Positions 55,867-64,000 of a DNA stretch of 64,000 nucleotides are shown one piece after another. Under the pieces are notes generated by a model. It made no database searches, was not told the origin of the DNA, and saw only the letters and a program-made list of their open reading frames with translations. Made by a program: the position numbers and the translations under genes. Position 1 is the first letter of the stretch. Each line of letters opens with the position of its first letter. The stretch spans positions 108,474 to 172,473 of the forward strand of contig NZ_SCOT01000005.1 in NCBI RefSeq assembly GCF_005502465.1, given 5' to 3'. Source of the DNA: Sphingopyxis sp. L1A2A (GTDB taxonomy: Bacteria; Pseudomonadota; Alphaproteobacteria; Sphingomonadales; Sphingomonadaceae).

Positions 55867-56934
55867 ATGCGGACCAGGTTGCGGCATAATTCGGCGCTCG
55901 TCGTCATCGGGGCGGTGTTGCTGTCCAGCAGCGCGGTTGCCGCCGCGTGGCAGGGTGCGCCGGGTCAGGAGCAGGGCGACAAGGCCTATGTCCCGCCGGT
56001 GGTCGCCGAACCGGCGCTGCCCGCGCTGCCCGCCAGACCCGCCCTCGATACCGACAGCTATCCGGGATGCCGTGAGGATTACCGCAAAAAGGACGCCCCA
56101 TTTGAACAGGCGGCAGCGATCAATCGCTGCACCGTGGCGATCGACACCTATTATCGCCAGACAATGCTGCCCTATCGTCAGGCGATGATCGCCTATCAGG
56201 ATGCGTTGTCGTCGCTTTATTCGACCCAGGTTGGCGCCAATAAACGTTATTCGGCCGCAACGCAGGATCGCTTCTTCCAGTCGGTCATGGCCGAACATGC
56301 GGCCTCCAATCCCGAGGGAGCCAACCTCGCCGCCTATCGCGGCATCGAGGCGCAATATCAGACCGATCGCGCCTATCTGGCCGATCGCTTCTGCTTCAAC
56401 ACCGGCTGCAACGGTTATCCGGTCCCGGCCTCGGTAGCCCGAGTGGCGGTGCCCGAAAACGCCGACAAGCCCGCGAAGAAAAAGGGCGGTGAGGCGAAGC
56501 GCGCTGATGGCACCAGCCCCGATGCCAAATGCAAGCGGGCGCGCAAACGCGGCGGCGCGCTCGGCGGGCTGATCGGCGGGGTCGCAGGGAATGCCGTGGG
56601 GCTGAAGGGCATCGGCACCGCGGTGTCGGGGCTGTTCGGCGCCGTGCTCGTCGCCGAGATTGCGTGCCAGCTCGATGAAAAGGAACAGAAGGTCGCGGCA
56701 GAGGCGACCGTGGCGGTCACCAAGGAGGAAGCCGTCGGCGCCACCGCCAATTGGACCAGCCCGACGCGCGAAGGGGTGGCGGGGTCGTCGACGATCACTG
56801 CGCTCAATACCGAACCCAATGGCAGCAAATGCCTGTCGATCACCGACATCGCGATTGTCGAGGGCGAGGAAACGCGCGTGTCAAAGCGCATGTGCCGCAC
56901 GAAACCCGGCGAACCTTACAGCATCATGGCCTGA
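55867..56934 (+). CDS. Hypothetical secreted protein with glycine zipper
   Basis: 355 residues, not assigned to a named family. A signal peptide (about 1-27, LVVIGAVLLSSSAVAAA) is followed by a Cys-containing helical region (CREDYRKKDAPFEQAAAINRCTVAIDTYYRQ), a lysine-rich linker (KPAKKKGG), and a glycine zipper GGALGGLIGGVAGNAVG (about 237-253) like those of 17-kDa surface antigens, probably membrane inserting. The C-terminal part (about 290-355) has an immunoglobulin-like look with CLSITDIAIVEGEETRVSKRMC. ATG 55867 follows ACAGGA; the frame extends far upstream across the previous gene and is not coding there. It precedes a glycosyltransferase gene by 44 bases. Confidence 0.72.
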   Translation: MRTRLRHNSALVVIGAVLLSSSAVAAAWQGAPGQEQGDKAYVPPVVAEPALPALPARPALDTDSYPGCREDYRKKDAPFEQAAAINRCTVAIDTYYRQTMLPYRQAMIAYQDALSSLYSTQVGANKRYSAATQDRFFQSVMAEHAASNPEGANLAAYRGIEAQYQTDRAYLADRFCFNTGCNGYPVPASVARVAVPENADKPAKKKGGEAKRADGTSPDAKCKRARKRGGALGGLIGGVAGNAVGLKGIGTAVSGLFGAVLVAEIACQLDEKEQKVAAEATVAVTKEEAVGATANWTSPTREGVAGSSTITALNTEPNGSKCLSITDIAIVEGEETRVSKRMCRTKPGEPYSIMA

Positions 56935-56978
56935 CGGCGGCGTTGCGTTTGCGCGGCGAGGGGGTTAGCGCAGGCGTG

Positions 56979-58136
56979 ATGGAAGTCTCCGACCTGCGTA
57001 TCGCCCTGTTCAGCGGCAACTACAACATGACCGTCGATGGGGCGAACAAGGCGCTGAACCGCCTTGTCGGCTATCTGCTCGCGCATGGTGCCGCGGTGCG
57101 GGTCTATTCGCCGACGGTCGCCAACCCGGATTTCGAGCCGACCGGCGACCTGGTCAGCGTGCCGTCCTTCGCGATTCCCGGCCGCAGCGAATATCGCATC
57201 CCGGTGACCTTTTCGTCGCGCGTGCGGCAGGATATTTCCGCCTTTGCGCCGAATGTCGTCCACATCTCCAGCCCCGATCGCGTCTCGCGGCAGGCGGCGG
57301 CATGGGCGCGGCGGCGGCGGTTGCCGGTGGCCTGTTCGGTCCACACCCGCTTCGAAACCTATTTTCGCTATTATAATTTGTCGTTCCTTGAACCGGTGGT
57401 CGTCGCATGGCTCCGCAAGCTCTACCGGAAGTGCGACGCGCTGATCGCCCCGTCGGAAAGTTTCGCGCAGGTGCTGCGTGACCAGCGGATGAATTATGAC
57501 ATCGGCATCTGGACCCGCGGCGTCGAGCAGGGGATTTTCAACCCGGGGCGCCGCGACATGGATTGGCGCCGCTCGCTCGGCATCGAAGACGATGTGCCCG
57601 CAATCGCCTTCCTCGGGCGGCTGGTGATGGAAAAGGGGCTCGACGTCTTTGCCGACGCCATCGACGTGCTCGCGCGGCGCGGGGTGCCGCACCGGGTTGT
57701 CGTGATCGGCGAGGGTCCGGCGGGCGAATGGTTCGAATCGCGGCTGCCGAACGCCAGCTTCGTCGGCTTTCAGGGCGGCGAGGATCTCGCGCATGCGCTG
57801 GCCTCCTGCGACATTTTCTTCAACCCCTCGGTCACCGAGACTTTTGGCAATGTGACGCTCGAGGCGATGGCGTGCGGGCTCCCGGTCGTCGCCGCGCGCG
57901 CCACCGGCAGCGCCAGCATCGTCAAGCATGGCCAGACCGGCTATCTCGTCTCGCCCGGCTCGATCACCGGCTTTGCCGATCATCTCCAGCGCTATTGCCG
58001 CGACATTCAGCTGCGCGCCGACCATGGTTCGGCGGCGGTGCTCGAAAGCGGCGCCTATCAATGGGACGCGATCAACCAGGCAGTCGCCGACACCTATTTG
58101 CGCCTGATCCGCCAGAAACAGCGGCGCGGGGGCTGA
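56979..58136 (+). CDS. Glycosyltransferase family 4 protein
   Basis: 385 residues with the GT-B fold. The N-terminal domain has LRIALFSGNYNMTVDGANKALNRLV and the acceptor region VACSVHTRFETYFRYYN; the C-terminal domain has AFLGRLVMEKGLDVFADAI and the nucleotide-sugar site FFNPSVTETFGNVTLEAMACGLPVV (E-x7-E). It is close to the glycosyltransferases that add sugar to diacylglycerol or phosphatidylinositol, and sphingomonad homologues may act on glycolipids, but acceptor and sugar cannot be fixed from the sequence. ATG 56979 is used. It is seven bases upstream of rarA. Confidence 0.9.
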   Translation: MEVSDLRIALFSGNYNMTVDGANKALNRLVGYLLAHGAAVRVYSPTVANPDFEPTGDLVSVPSFAIPGRSEYRIPVTFSSRVRQDISAFAPNVVHISSPDRVSRQAAAWARRRRLPVACSVHTRFETYFRYYNLSFLEPVVVAWLRKLYRKCDALIAPSESFAQVLRDQRMNYDIGIWTRGVEQGIFNPGRRDMDWRRSLGIEDDVPAIAFLGRLVMEKGLDVFADAIDVLARRGVPHRVVVIGEGPAGEWFESRLPNASFVGFQGGEDLAHALASCDIFFNPSVTETFGNVTLEAMACGLPVVAARATGSASIVKHGQTGYLVSPGSITGFADHLQRYCRDIQLRADHGSAAVLESGAYQWDAINQAVADTYLRLIRQKQRRGG

Positions 58137-58143
58137 GCGAACG

Positions 58144-59469
58144 ATGGCCGGAGACTTGTTCGGCGGCGATGCACCGGCTCAGCGCGCAGGTAGCGCGACC
58201 GGCCCGGTGCCGCTCGCCGAGCGCCTTCGCCCCCGCACGCTGGCCGACGTTGTCGGGCAGGACCATCTGACCGGACCCGAGGGCACGATCGGCCGCATGG
58301 TCGCGGCGGGGCAATTGTCGTCGATCATCTTGTGGGGGCCGCCGGGCACTGGCAAGACGACGATCGCGCGGCTGCTCGCCGAGGCGGTGGGAATGCGCTT
58401 TTCGGCGCTGTCAGCGGTCTTCTCGGGGGTTGCCGACCTGCGGCAGGCCTTTGCCGATGCCGAAAAAATGGCCGCCGCGGGCAAGCGGACCTTGCTGTTC
58501 GTCGACGAGATCCACCGCTTCAATCGCGCCCAGCAGGACGGGTTCCTGCCCTATGTGGAGCGCGGGACCGTGGTGCTCGTCGGGGCGACGACCGAGAACC
58601 CCAGCTTTGCCCTGAACGCGGCGCTGCTGTCGCGCGCGCAGGTGCTGGTGCTCAATCGGCTGGACGAGGACGCGCTGGCGCAACTGGTCGCGCGCGCCGA
58701 AGCCGACATCGGGCGGGGCCTGCCGGTCACCGACGATGCCAAGGTCGCCTTGGTCACGAGCGCCGACGGTGACGGGCGCTTCCTGCTCAACCAGGTCGAG
58801 ACGCTGTATGCCGCCGCGATCCCCGACCCGCTCGATCCCGCCGCGCTCGCGCAGTTTCTGCACCGCCGGATGCCGGTTTATGACAAGGATCGCGACGGGC
58901 ATTACAATCTGATTTCGGCGCTGCACAAGGCGCTGCGCGGATCCGATCCGCAGGCGTCGCTCTATTATCTCGCGCGGATGCTGGTGGCGGGTGAGGAGCC
59001 GCTTTATGTGCTGCGGCGGCTGGTGCGCTTCGCCAGCGAGGACATCGGCCTCGCCGATCCGCAGGCGCTGGTGCAATGCCTCGCCGCCAAGGACGCCTAT
59101 CAGTTTCTCGGCTCGCCCGAGGGGGAATTGGCGATCGTGCAGGCGTGCCTCTATCTTGCCACCGCGCCCAAATCGAACGCGGCCTATGCGGCGCAGAAGG
59201 CGGCGTTTGCATCGGCGCGCGACACCGGGTCGCTGGCGCCACCGGCGAACATTCTGAACGCCCCGACCAAGTTGATGAAAGACCTGGGGTACGGCGCGGG
59301 CTATGAATATGACCATGATGCGGAGGGCGGCTTTTCGGGCGCCGATTACTGGCCCGAGGGGATGGGCGCGCAAACCTATTACCAGCCGACTGGCCGCGGG
59401 TTCGAAAAGCGGATCGCCGAACGCATCGCCTGGTGGGACGACCAACGCCGGACACGAAGCGAGGGGTGA
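58144..59469 (+). CDS. rarA: Replication-associated recombination protein A
   Basis: 441 residues. AAA+ ATPase of the RarA/MgsA/WRNIP1 family: LAERLRPRTLADVVGQDHL at the N-terminus, Walker A WGPPGTGKTTIARLL (about 63-77), Walker B LLFVDEIHRFNRAQQDG near 118, sensor TTENPSFALNAALLSRA, and the C-terminal tetramerisation domain with RHALRG-type YNLISALHKALRGSDPQASLYYLARML. It acts at stalled forks together with the clamp-loader machinery. It is convergent with the GFA gene. Confidence 0.96.
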   Translation: MAGDLFGGDAPAQRAGSATGPVPLAERLRPRTLADVVGQDHLTGPEGTIGRMVAAGQLSSIILWGPPGTGKTTIARLLAEAVGMRFSALSAVFSGVADLRQAFADAEKMAAAGKRTLLFVDEIHRFNRAQQDGFLPYVERGTVVLVGATTENPSFALNAALLSRAQVLVLNRLDEDALAQLVARAEADIGRGLPVTDDAKVALVTSADGDGRFLLNQVETLYAAAIPDPLDPAALAQFLHRRMPVYDKDRDGHYNLISALHKALRGSDPQASLYYLARMLVAGEEPLYVLRRLVRFASEDIGLADPQALVQCLAAKDAYQFLGSPEGELAIVQACLYLATAPKSNAAYAAQKAAFASARDTGSLAPPANILNAPTKLMKDLGYGAGYEYDHDAEGGFSGADYWPEGMGAQTYYQPTGRGFEKRIAERIAWWDDQRRTRSEG

Positions 59470-59499
59470 CATCGCGGCGCGCGCAACGCCGCCGTCCCC

Positions 59500-59916
59500 C
59501 TATTCGAACGGCGGATAACGCTCGAACGCGGGCAGGCTGTCCAACTTTTCCATCCATCCGATGCGCTCGGCGGTCTGAATCTGCACCTGCGCCGGGATCA
59601 GGCCGGGGTCGTCCAGCGTCGCCGACTGGACGTCGATCTGCCCCGGAAAAATGGCTTCGCTGGTATAGAACAGCCCGGTGCCGCAATCGCCGCAAAAATG
59701 CCGCCGGCCATGTTCGGACGACGCATAGATTTTGGGGGTGCCGGTGATTTCGATCTCGTCCTGACCGACCAGCGCCCACCCGACCATCGGCGCCCCGGCG
59801 TGGCGGCGGCAATCGCTGCAATGGCACAGCGCATGATGCTGCACCGCGGTGGTCATCGAATAACGGATGGCGCCGCAATGACATTGGCCGCTGGCCCGGG
59901 GGCTCGAATCACTCAT
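59500..59916 (-). CDS. GFA family zinc protein
   Basis: 138 residues with the glutathione-dependent formaldehyde-activating (GFA) fold: QCHCGAIRYSM, then CHCSDCRRHAG and HFCGDCGTGLFYTSE provide the cysteine ligands for two zinc ions (C-x-C, C-x2-C, C-x2-C). Most GFA proteins of this size have unknown substrates. ATG 59916 (MSDSSPRA) is preceded by AGGAGAGC and is better than upstream starts. It stands alone between rarA and ptsP. Confidence 0.92.
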   Translation of the reverse strand: MSDSSPRASGQCHCGAIRYSMTTAVQHHALCHCSDCRRHAGAPMVGWALVGQDEIEITGTPKIYASSEHGRRHFCGDCGTGLFYTSEAIFPGQIDVQSATLDDPGLIPAQVQIQTAERIGWMEKLDSLPAFERYPPFE

Positions 59917-59985
59917 GCTTGCTCTCCTTATCCCAAGGCGGAGAACATAACATAAACATTGCCGCGAACGCAATTACCTCGCGCG

Positions 59986-62283
59986 TCAATCGCCCAGGTC
60001 GACCTGATGCGCTTCTGCCCACGCCTGATACTGGCCGCGCGGACTCGATGTCGGATGGCCGAGGATCGCAGGCATGTCGGCGCGCAGCGCGCCGAGGTCG
60101 AGCGAGCGGATCATCGCCTTGACCGGTCCGACCCCGGCGGGGGTGATCGACAAGCGTTCGATCCCGACGCCGAGCAGCGCCATGGCTTCCAGCGGACGTC
60201 CGCCCATCTCACCGCAGACCCCCAGCGCGACCTTGGTCCCCGACACCGTCCGCACGACGCGCGCCAGATAGCGCATGACGATCGGTGACAGCCAGTCGTA
60301 CCGCTCGGCAAGACGCGGATGGGCGCGATCGGCGGCGAACAGGAACTGGGTCAGGTCGTTGGTGCCAACCGACAGGAAGTCGAGGTGCGGCAGCATCAGA
60401 TCGAGCGTTTCGAGCAGCCCCGGCACTTCGAGCATCGCGCCATAGCGGATCGCGACCGGCAGTTTTTTGTTGTGCTGCGCCAGCCACGCCCGCTGCCCGA
60501 CGAACAGGTCGCGCGCGGCTTCATATTCCCATGGTTCGGACACCATCGGGAACATCACGTTCAATGTGCGTCCGGCCGCCGCCTCCATCAGCGCCCGCGC
60601 CTGAACTTTCAGCAACCCCTCGCGTTCGAGCGCCAGCCGCAATGCGCGCCAGCCCATCGCGGGATTTTCTTCCTGCGCGGTGTCGCCAACATTCATGTAC
60701 GGCAGTGCCTTGTCACCGCCGATGTCGACGGTGCGAAAGATCACCGGTCGGTCGCCCGCGGCGTCGAGCACGTCGCGATAGAGCCGCTGCTGGCGGTCGC
60801 GCGACGGCAGCGTCGCCGAAACCAGAAACTGGAACTCGGTGCGAAACAGCCCGATGCCGCGCGCCCCGGTCAGGTCCAGCGCGGCGATATCTTCGCGCAG
60901 GCCCGCGTTGATCATCAACTCGATCGGTACCCCGTCCTTGGTAACTGCGGGCAAATCGCGCAGCGAGGCCAGGTTAGCGCGGCGTTTTTGCGACACTTCC
61001 AGCTTGCCGTCGAACGCGTCCTGCACCGCCTGGGTCGGGCGCACATGGACCGCGCCGGCGCCGGTGTCGAGCAATAGCAAATCGCCTTCGCGGATCGACG
61101 CCCGCACATCGCTGACGCGACCGAGAACCGGCACCCCCATCGCGCGCGCGACGATGATGACGTGCGCGGTGAGCGATCCTTCCTCAAGGACAACGCCTTT
61201 CAGACGGCGGCGATCATATTCGAGCAGCTCAGCGGGGCCGAGGTTGCGGGCGATCAGGATCGAATCCTGGCGCAACCCCATTTGCGCCGCAGTGCCCATC
61301 TGCCCCGACACGATCCGGATCAGCCGGTTGGACAGATCCTCCAGATCGTGCATCCGGTCGCGCAGCAACGCGTCGTCGATCTGGCGCATCCGCATCCGGG
61401 TCCGCTGCTGGACCCGTTCGATCGCCGCTTCGGCGGTCAGGCCGCTGTCGATCGCCTCGTTGATCCTTCGCGACCAGCCTTCGTCATAGGCGAACATCTT
61501 GTACGTCTGGATGACTTCGTCATGTTCGCCGCCGACGCCAAATTCGGCCTGGCTCGCCATGCGGTCGATCTGTTCGCGCATCTTGTCGAACGCGGCATAG
61601 ACGCGGTGACGCTCGGCCTCGGTATCGTCGGCGACGGTATGTTCGATGGTGATGCGCGGCTGGTGGAACACCGCCACCCCGGCGCCCATGCCGTCGACCA
61701 GTTTCTGTCCGCCCAGCCGCTGCGCCGATTGGTCGGCGGCGGCGGCGTCGGTGCGCGCGGCGGTATCGACCAGGTCGGCGTTGGTGATCAGTTCGGACAG
61801 GACCATCGCGACCGTCTGCAACGTCTCGATCTCGATGTCGGCATAGCGGCGCGGGTCGGCGTGCTGGACGCACAGGACGCCCACCGCGCGTTCGCGGCGG
61901 ATGATCGGCACCCCGGCAAAGCTGTGGAACAATTCTTCGCCGGTTTCGGGGCGGTAGGAAAAGTCGGGGTGCGCCGCGGCTTCATCGAGGTTCAGCGTTT
62001 CGATCTGGTCGGCGATCATCCCGACCAGCCCTTCGCCAAGCCCCAGGCGGGTGACATGCACCGCTTCCTGCTTCAGGCCGCGCGTTGCATAAAGTTCAAG
62101 TGCCCCGTCGCGCAGCAAATAGATTGAGCAGACCTCGCTATCGAGGCATTCACCGATGATGCCGACAACTTGATTGAGCTTGCCCTGCGCGTTCGCACGC
62201 GACGCCATCACCTCGTGCAACCGGGTCAGGATGGTCCGCGCCGACTGGGCCGCGGATGAAGGAGGGGGCGGAGCATTGGTCAT
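59986..62283 (-). CDS. ptsP: Phosphoenolpyruvate--protein phosphotransferase PtsP (nitrogen PTS enzyme I)
   Basis: 765 residues: an N-terminal GAF domain (about 15-165, LNQVVGIIGECLDSEVCSIYLL, GLVGMIADQIETLNLDEAAAHPDF), the enzyme I N-terminal region, the phosphohistidine domain with SLTAHVIIVARAMGVPVLG (active His near 374), and the PEP-binding barrel with GIGLFRTEFQF, SVGTNDLTQF and GVCGEMGG. It phosphorylates NPr from PEP at the top of the nitrogen PTS, which senses nitrogen (glutamine) status through its GAF domain. It is transcribed alone here. Confidence 0.96.
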   Translation of the reverse strand: MTNAPPPPSSAAQSARTILTRLHEVMASRANAQGKLNQVVGIIGECLDSEVCSIYLLRDGALELYATRGLKQEAVHVTRLGLGEGLVGMIADQIETLNLDEAAAHPDFSYRPETGEELFHSFAGVPIIRRERAVGVLCVQHADPRRYADIEIETLQTVAMVLSELITNADLVDTAARTDAAAADQSAQRLGGQKLVDGMGAGVAVFHQPRITIEHTVADDTEAERHRVYAAFDKMREQIDRMASQAEFGVGGEHDEVIQTYKMFAYDEGWSRRINEAIDSGLTAEAAIERVQQRTRMRMRQIDDALLRDRMHDLEDLSNRLIRIVSGQMGTAAQMGLRQDSILIARNLGPAELLEYDRRRLKGVVLEEGSLTAHVIIVARAMGVPVLGRVSDVRASIREGDLLLLDTGAGAVHVRPTQAVQDAFDGKLEVSQKRRANLASLRDLPAVTKDGVPIELMINAGLREDIAALDLTGARGIGLFRTEFQFLVSATLPSRDRQQRLYRDVLDAAGDRPVIFRTVDIGGDKALPYMNVGDTAQEENPAMGWRALRLALEREGLLKVQARALMEAAAGRTLNVMFPMVSEPWEYEAARDLFVGQRAWLAQHNKKLPVAIRYGAMLEVPGLLETLDLMLPHLDFLSVGTNDLTQFLFAADRAHPRLAERYDWLSPIVMRYLARVVRTVSGTKVALGVCGEMGGRPLEAMALLGVGIERLSITPAGVGPVKAMIRSLDLGALRADMPAILGHPTSSPRGQYQAWAEAHQVDLGD

Positions 62284-62341
62284 CGCTCCGCCCTGCTAAC
62301 AGATGCTTGGCACCGTTGCTATGACCCCAAGTTAATTTCGC

Positions 62342-62989
62342 TTAAGGCTTTGCGGCCGCCATTTGGATGCCTGCTTCGGTCCGCGGCTGATGGCCACGTT
62401 GGGCGCGATACGCGGCAAGTTCGACCTGATAGCGCGCATAAGCGTCATAGAAATCGACGAAGGGCTGATCAACCTGCGCCAGCATCGCGGGGGCCATGGT
62501 CATCGCCGCGGCGCTGTCCATGCCGTGCATCTGCTGCGCAACCGAACCGGCGACGCGGCAAAATTGTTTTTGCGCCGGTGGCTGCGCAAAATAGTTGAAC
62601 AGCTTGGTTGATGTGCGATCGCGCGCGGCGATGCCGTTGCTGCCGGTCGCGCGCCCCAGCCGCGCGATCACGGCGGTTTCTGCCGATCGGATCAGCCCGC
62701 CATGGCGGGCGATGATGCCGTTATAGTCGGCGACGAGTTGCAGCGAGCCCGGATGGCGGCACCCGATCGCCGCGACGTTCAGCGCGATGCGCAGGTTCCA
62801 GAACGCATCGTGACCGGTCATCTCACGGTTGGGCGTTGCAAATTCGCCGCGCGCGTCGCGTGGTGGCAGGCGCAGGTTCGGCGCCGCGAAACCCGGCGCC
62901 TCCGGTTCCTGCAAGCCATATTGTGCCGCTGCGGGTGCAGCAGCCAGCGCCGCCGCACACGCGGCAGCGAGTCCGATCCATCTGGTCAT
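62342..62989 (-). CDS. Hypothetical secreted protein (tandem paralogue 1)
   Basis: 215 residues. Signal peptide (about 1-23, ending APAAAQ). The mature part is helical with the blocks FWNLRIALNVAAIGCRHPGSLQLVADYN, TSTKLFNYFAQPPAQKQFC and QPFVDFYDAYARYQVELAAY. These blocks recur in the upstream gene (63349-64000), so the two are tandem paralogues. A pair of cysteines may form a disulphide. No named family is known to me. ATG 62989 has GGGAA just upstream. It follows ptsP on the same strand direction, 58 bases away. Confidence 0.75.
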   Translation of the reverse strand: MTRWIGLAAACAAALAAAPAAAQYGLQEPEAPGFAAPNLRLPPRDARGEFATPNREMTGHDAFWNLRIALNVAAIGCRHPGSLQLVADYNGIIARHGGLIRSAETAVIARLGRATGSNGIAARDRTSTKLFNYFAQPPAQKQFCRVAGSVAQQMHGMDSAAAMTMAPAMLAQVDQPFVDFYDAYARYQVELAAYRAQRGHQPRTEAGIQMAAAKP

Positions 62990-63348
62990 GTTCCCAATTC
63001 CCCCAATGCTCCCCTGAGCAACGCCGGGCGGTCCCGGCAAGAAGGAGACTAAGGGCAAGCAGAGAGTCGAAAGGTTGCCGGAAATTCATCATGAACGCAG
63101 CGTAAAGCCTGTTCCGCAGCCTTTGTTTGACGATAGTGAAATTCGGCGGTGCGGGCCCTGAAACGCAGGAGGGCCGGGGCTTTTTTGCAGGTGGCACGGG
63201 CCGCCGCGACCGGAGATCGGCGGCATGGCGTCATCACGCGCTGAGCGCGTGCCGGGCGAAATGCGACGAACCGAAATCGCTAGCCGCATGTCGCCCGGGC
63301 AGCGTTGCATCGATGCAACAATACCGCCTGGGGGCAGGGGATGGGCGG

Positions 63349-64000
63349 TTACAGCCCGGTGGGCGCGTTGGCGGGCGGCACCGGCGCGGCGATGGGCGCG
63401 ACGGGGGCGCTCATGATCGGCGGCGGCGGCGCATATTTGGCGTCCCACGCGACGGCGTCGGACTGATAGCGCGCATAGGCTTCATAAAAATCATGGAACG
63501 GCTGGTCGAGGCGCGCGAGGTGCGCGGGCGCCTGTTCGATGACCTGTGCGGTCGGCGTCGACGACACCAGTTGGGCGATTTCGTTGGCGCGGGCACAAAA
63601 GGCCCGCTGCGCCGGCGGCTGGGCGAAATAGTTGAACAGCTGGGTCGACAAGCGATCGCGCGCGGCGACACCGCTGGTCTTATTTTCCTTGCCCAGCTGG
63701 GTGATCACCGACTTTTCGGTCGAACGGATCACCTTACCATGCGCCTTGATGATATTATTGTACGCCGACACCATCGTCGTTTCTTCAAGACCGCGGCAAC
63801 CGATGGCGGCGACGTTCAACCCGATCTTGAGCTGCCAGAAAGCGCGGTCGCCGGTGATATTGCTGTTCGCGGTGACGAAGCGGCCGTCGATGCCGCGTCC
63901 GGGCAGAATCTGGGTGACCGCGGCATTGCCCGGCGGCAACGGCCGCGGCGGCACGATGATGACGACCGGCACCGGCGGCGGCGGCGCATATTTGGCGTCC
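63349..64000 (-). CDS. Hypothetical protein (tandem paralogue 2), N-terminus beyond the window
   Basis: At least 216 residues are visible and the frame is open at the window edge. Blocks FWQLKIGLNVAAIGCRGLEE, STQLFNYFAQPPAQRAFC and QPFHDFYEAYARYQSDAVAWD match those of the downstream paralogue. The C-terminus has a proline-alanine tail, and the motif DAKYAPPPP occurs both there and at the visible N-terminal end, from a 23-base direct DNA repeat (63424 and 63979 regions). An internal GTG near 63972 is in frame but is unlikely to be the real start. The gap 62990-63348 between the paralogues holds no other gene I recognise. No function is proposed. Confidence 0.72.
   Translation of the reverse strand, partial: DAKYAPPPPVPVVIIVPPRPLPPGNAAVTQILPGRGIDGRFVTANSNITGDRAFWQLKIGLNVAAIGCRGLEETTMVSAYNNIIKAHGKVIRSTEKSVITQLGKENKTSGVAARDRLSTQLFNYFAQPPAQRAFCARANEIAQLVSSTPTAQVIEQAPAHLARLDQPFHDFYEAYARYQSDAVAWDAKYAPPPPIMSAPVAPIAAPVPPANAPTGL

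Overview
The window looks like chromosome of a high-GC alphaproteobacterium of the Sphingomonadales, most likely Sphingopyxis or a close relative. Reasons: a two-piece (circularly permuted) tmRNA gene, a MucR-type regulator, the yqeY-dnaG-rpoD / carAB-greA arrangement, the tsaB-rimI-mucR-fur-plsC-miaB-phoH order, and many palindromic intergenic repeats of the kind scattered through sphingomonad genomes. This assignment is inference from gene order and family recognition; no database search was run.

Layout. 0-5 kb: the end of recG, a PilZ protein, tyrS, then a DOMON-like protein, a NamZ-type muramidase and a Tat-exported M24 peptidase. 5-12.7 kb: a DUF559 nuclease gene bounded by inverted palindromes, two membrane proteins (DUF817 and an Amj-type lipid II flippase), a VWA protein and a MoxR ATPase separated by a soluble chemoreceptor-like gene, a hypothetical protein and PspC. 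13-24.9 kb: the macromolecular synthesis cluster (yqeY, a GIY-YIG nuclease gene bounded by repeats, dnaG, rpoD) diverging from carA, two small AT-richer genes, carB, greA and a rhomboid protease. 24.9-30 kb: nudix, two TPM proteins, LemA, mscL, permuted ssrA, and a MerR/cation-efflux divergon. 30-35.5 kb: a periplasmic PaoABC-type molybdenum aldehyde oxidoreductase with its maturation factors MocA and XdhC. 35.7-44.7 kb: a LuxR-type regulator, tRNA-Thr, nfuA, a nitroreductase and the tsaB to phoH housekeeping run. 44.7-53.1 kb: an accessory insertion between phoH and ybeY, with a frameshifted MmeI-like restriction-modification gene carrying a G10 tract, a Fur-box-controlled haem/iron receptor with a DUF6607 partner, DoxX, and a carboxymuconolactone decarboxylase/ECF41 sigma pair with a recognisable ECF41 promoter. 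53.5-64 kb: ybeY, corC, a ClpP-fold periplasmic protein, a hypothetical protein, a glycosyltransferase, rarA, a GFA protein, ptsP and two tandem paralogous secreted proteins, the last cut by the window edge.

The most interesting signals are: (1) two unrelated small nuclease genes (DUF559 and GIY-YIG), each bounded by a pair of matching palindromic repeats that also encode the protein's C-terminal tail; (2) a palindromic repeat inserted in frame inside carA, resembling the Rickettsia palindromic elements; (3) a possibly phase-variable Type IIL restriction-modification gene; and (4) an accessory block that splits the phoH-ybeY-corC operon.
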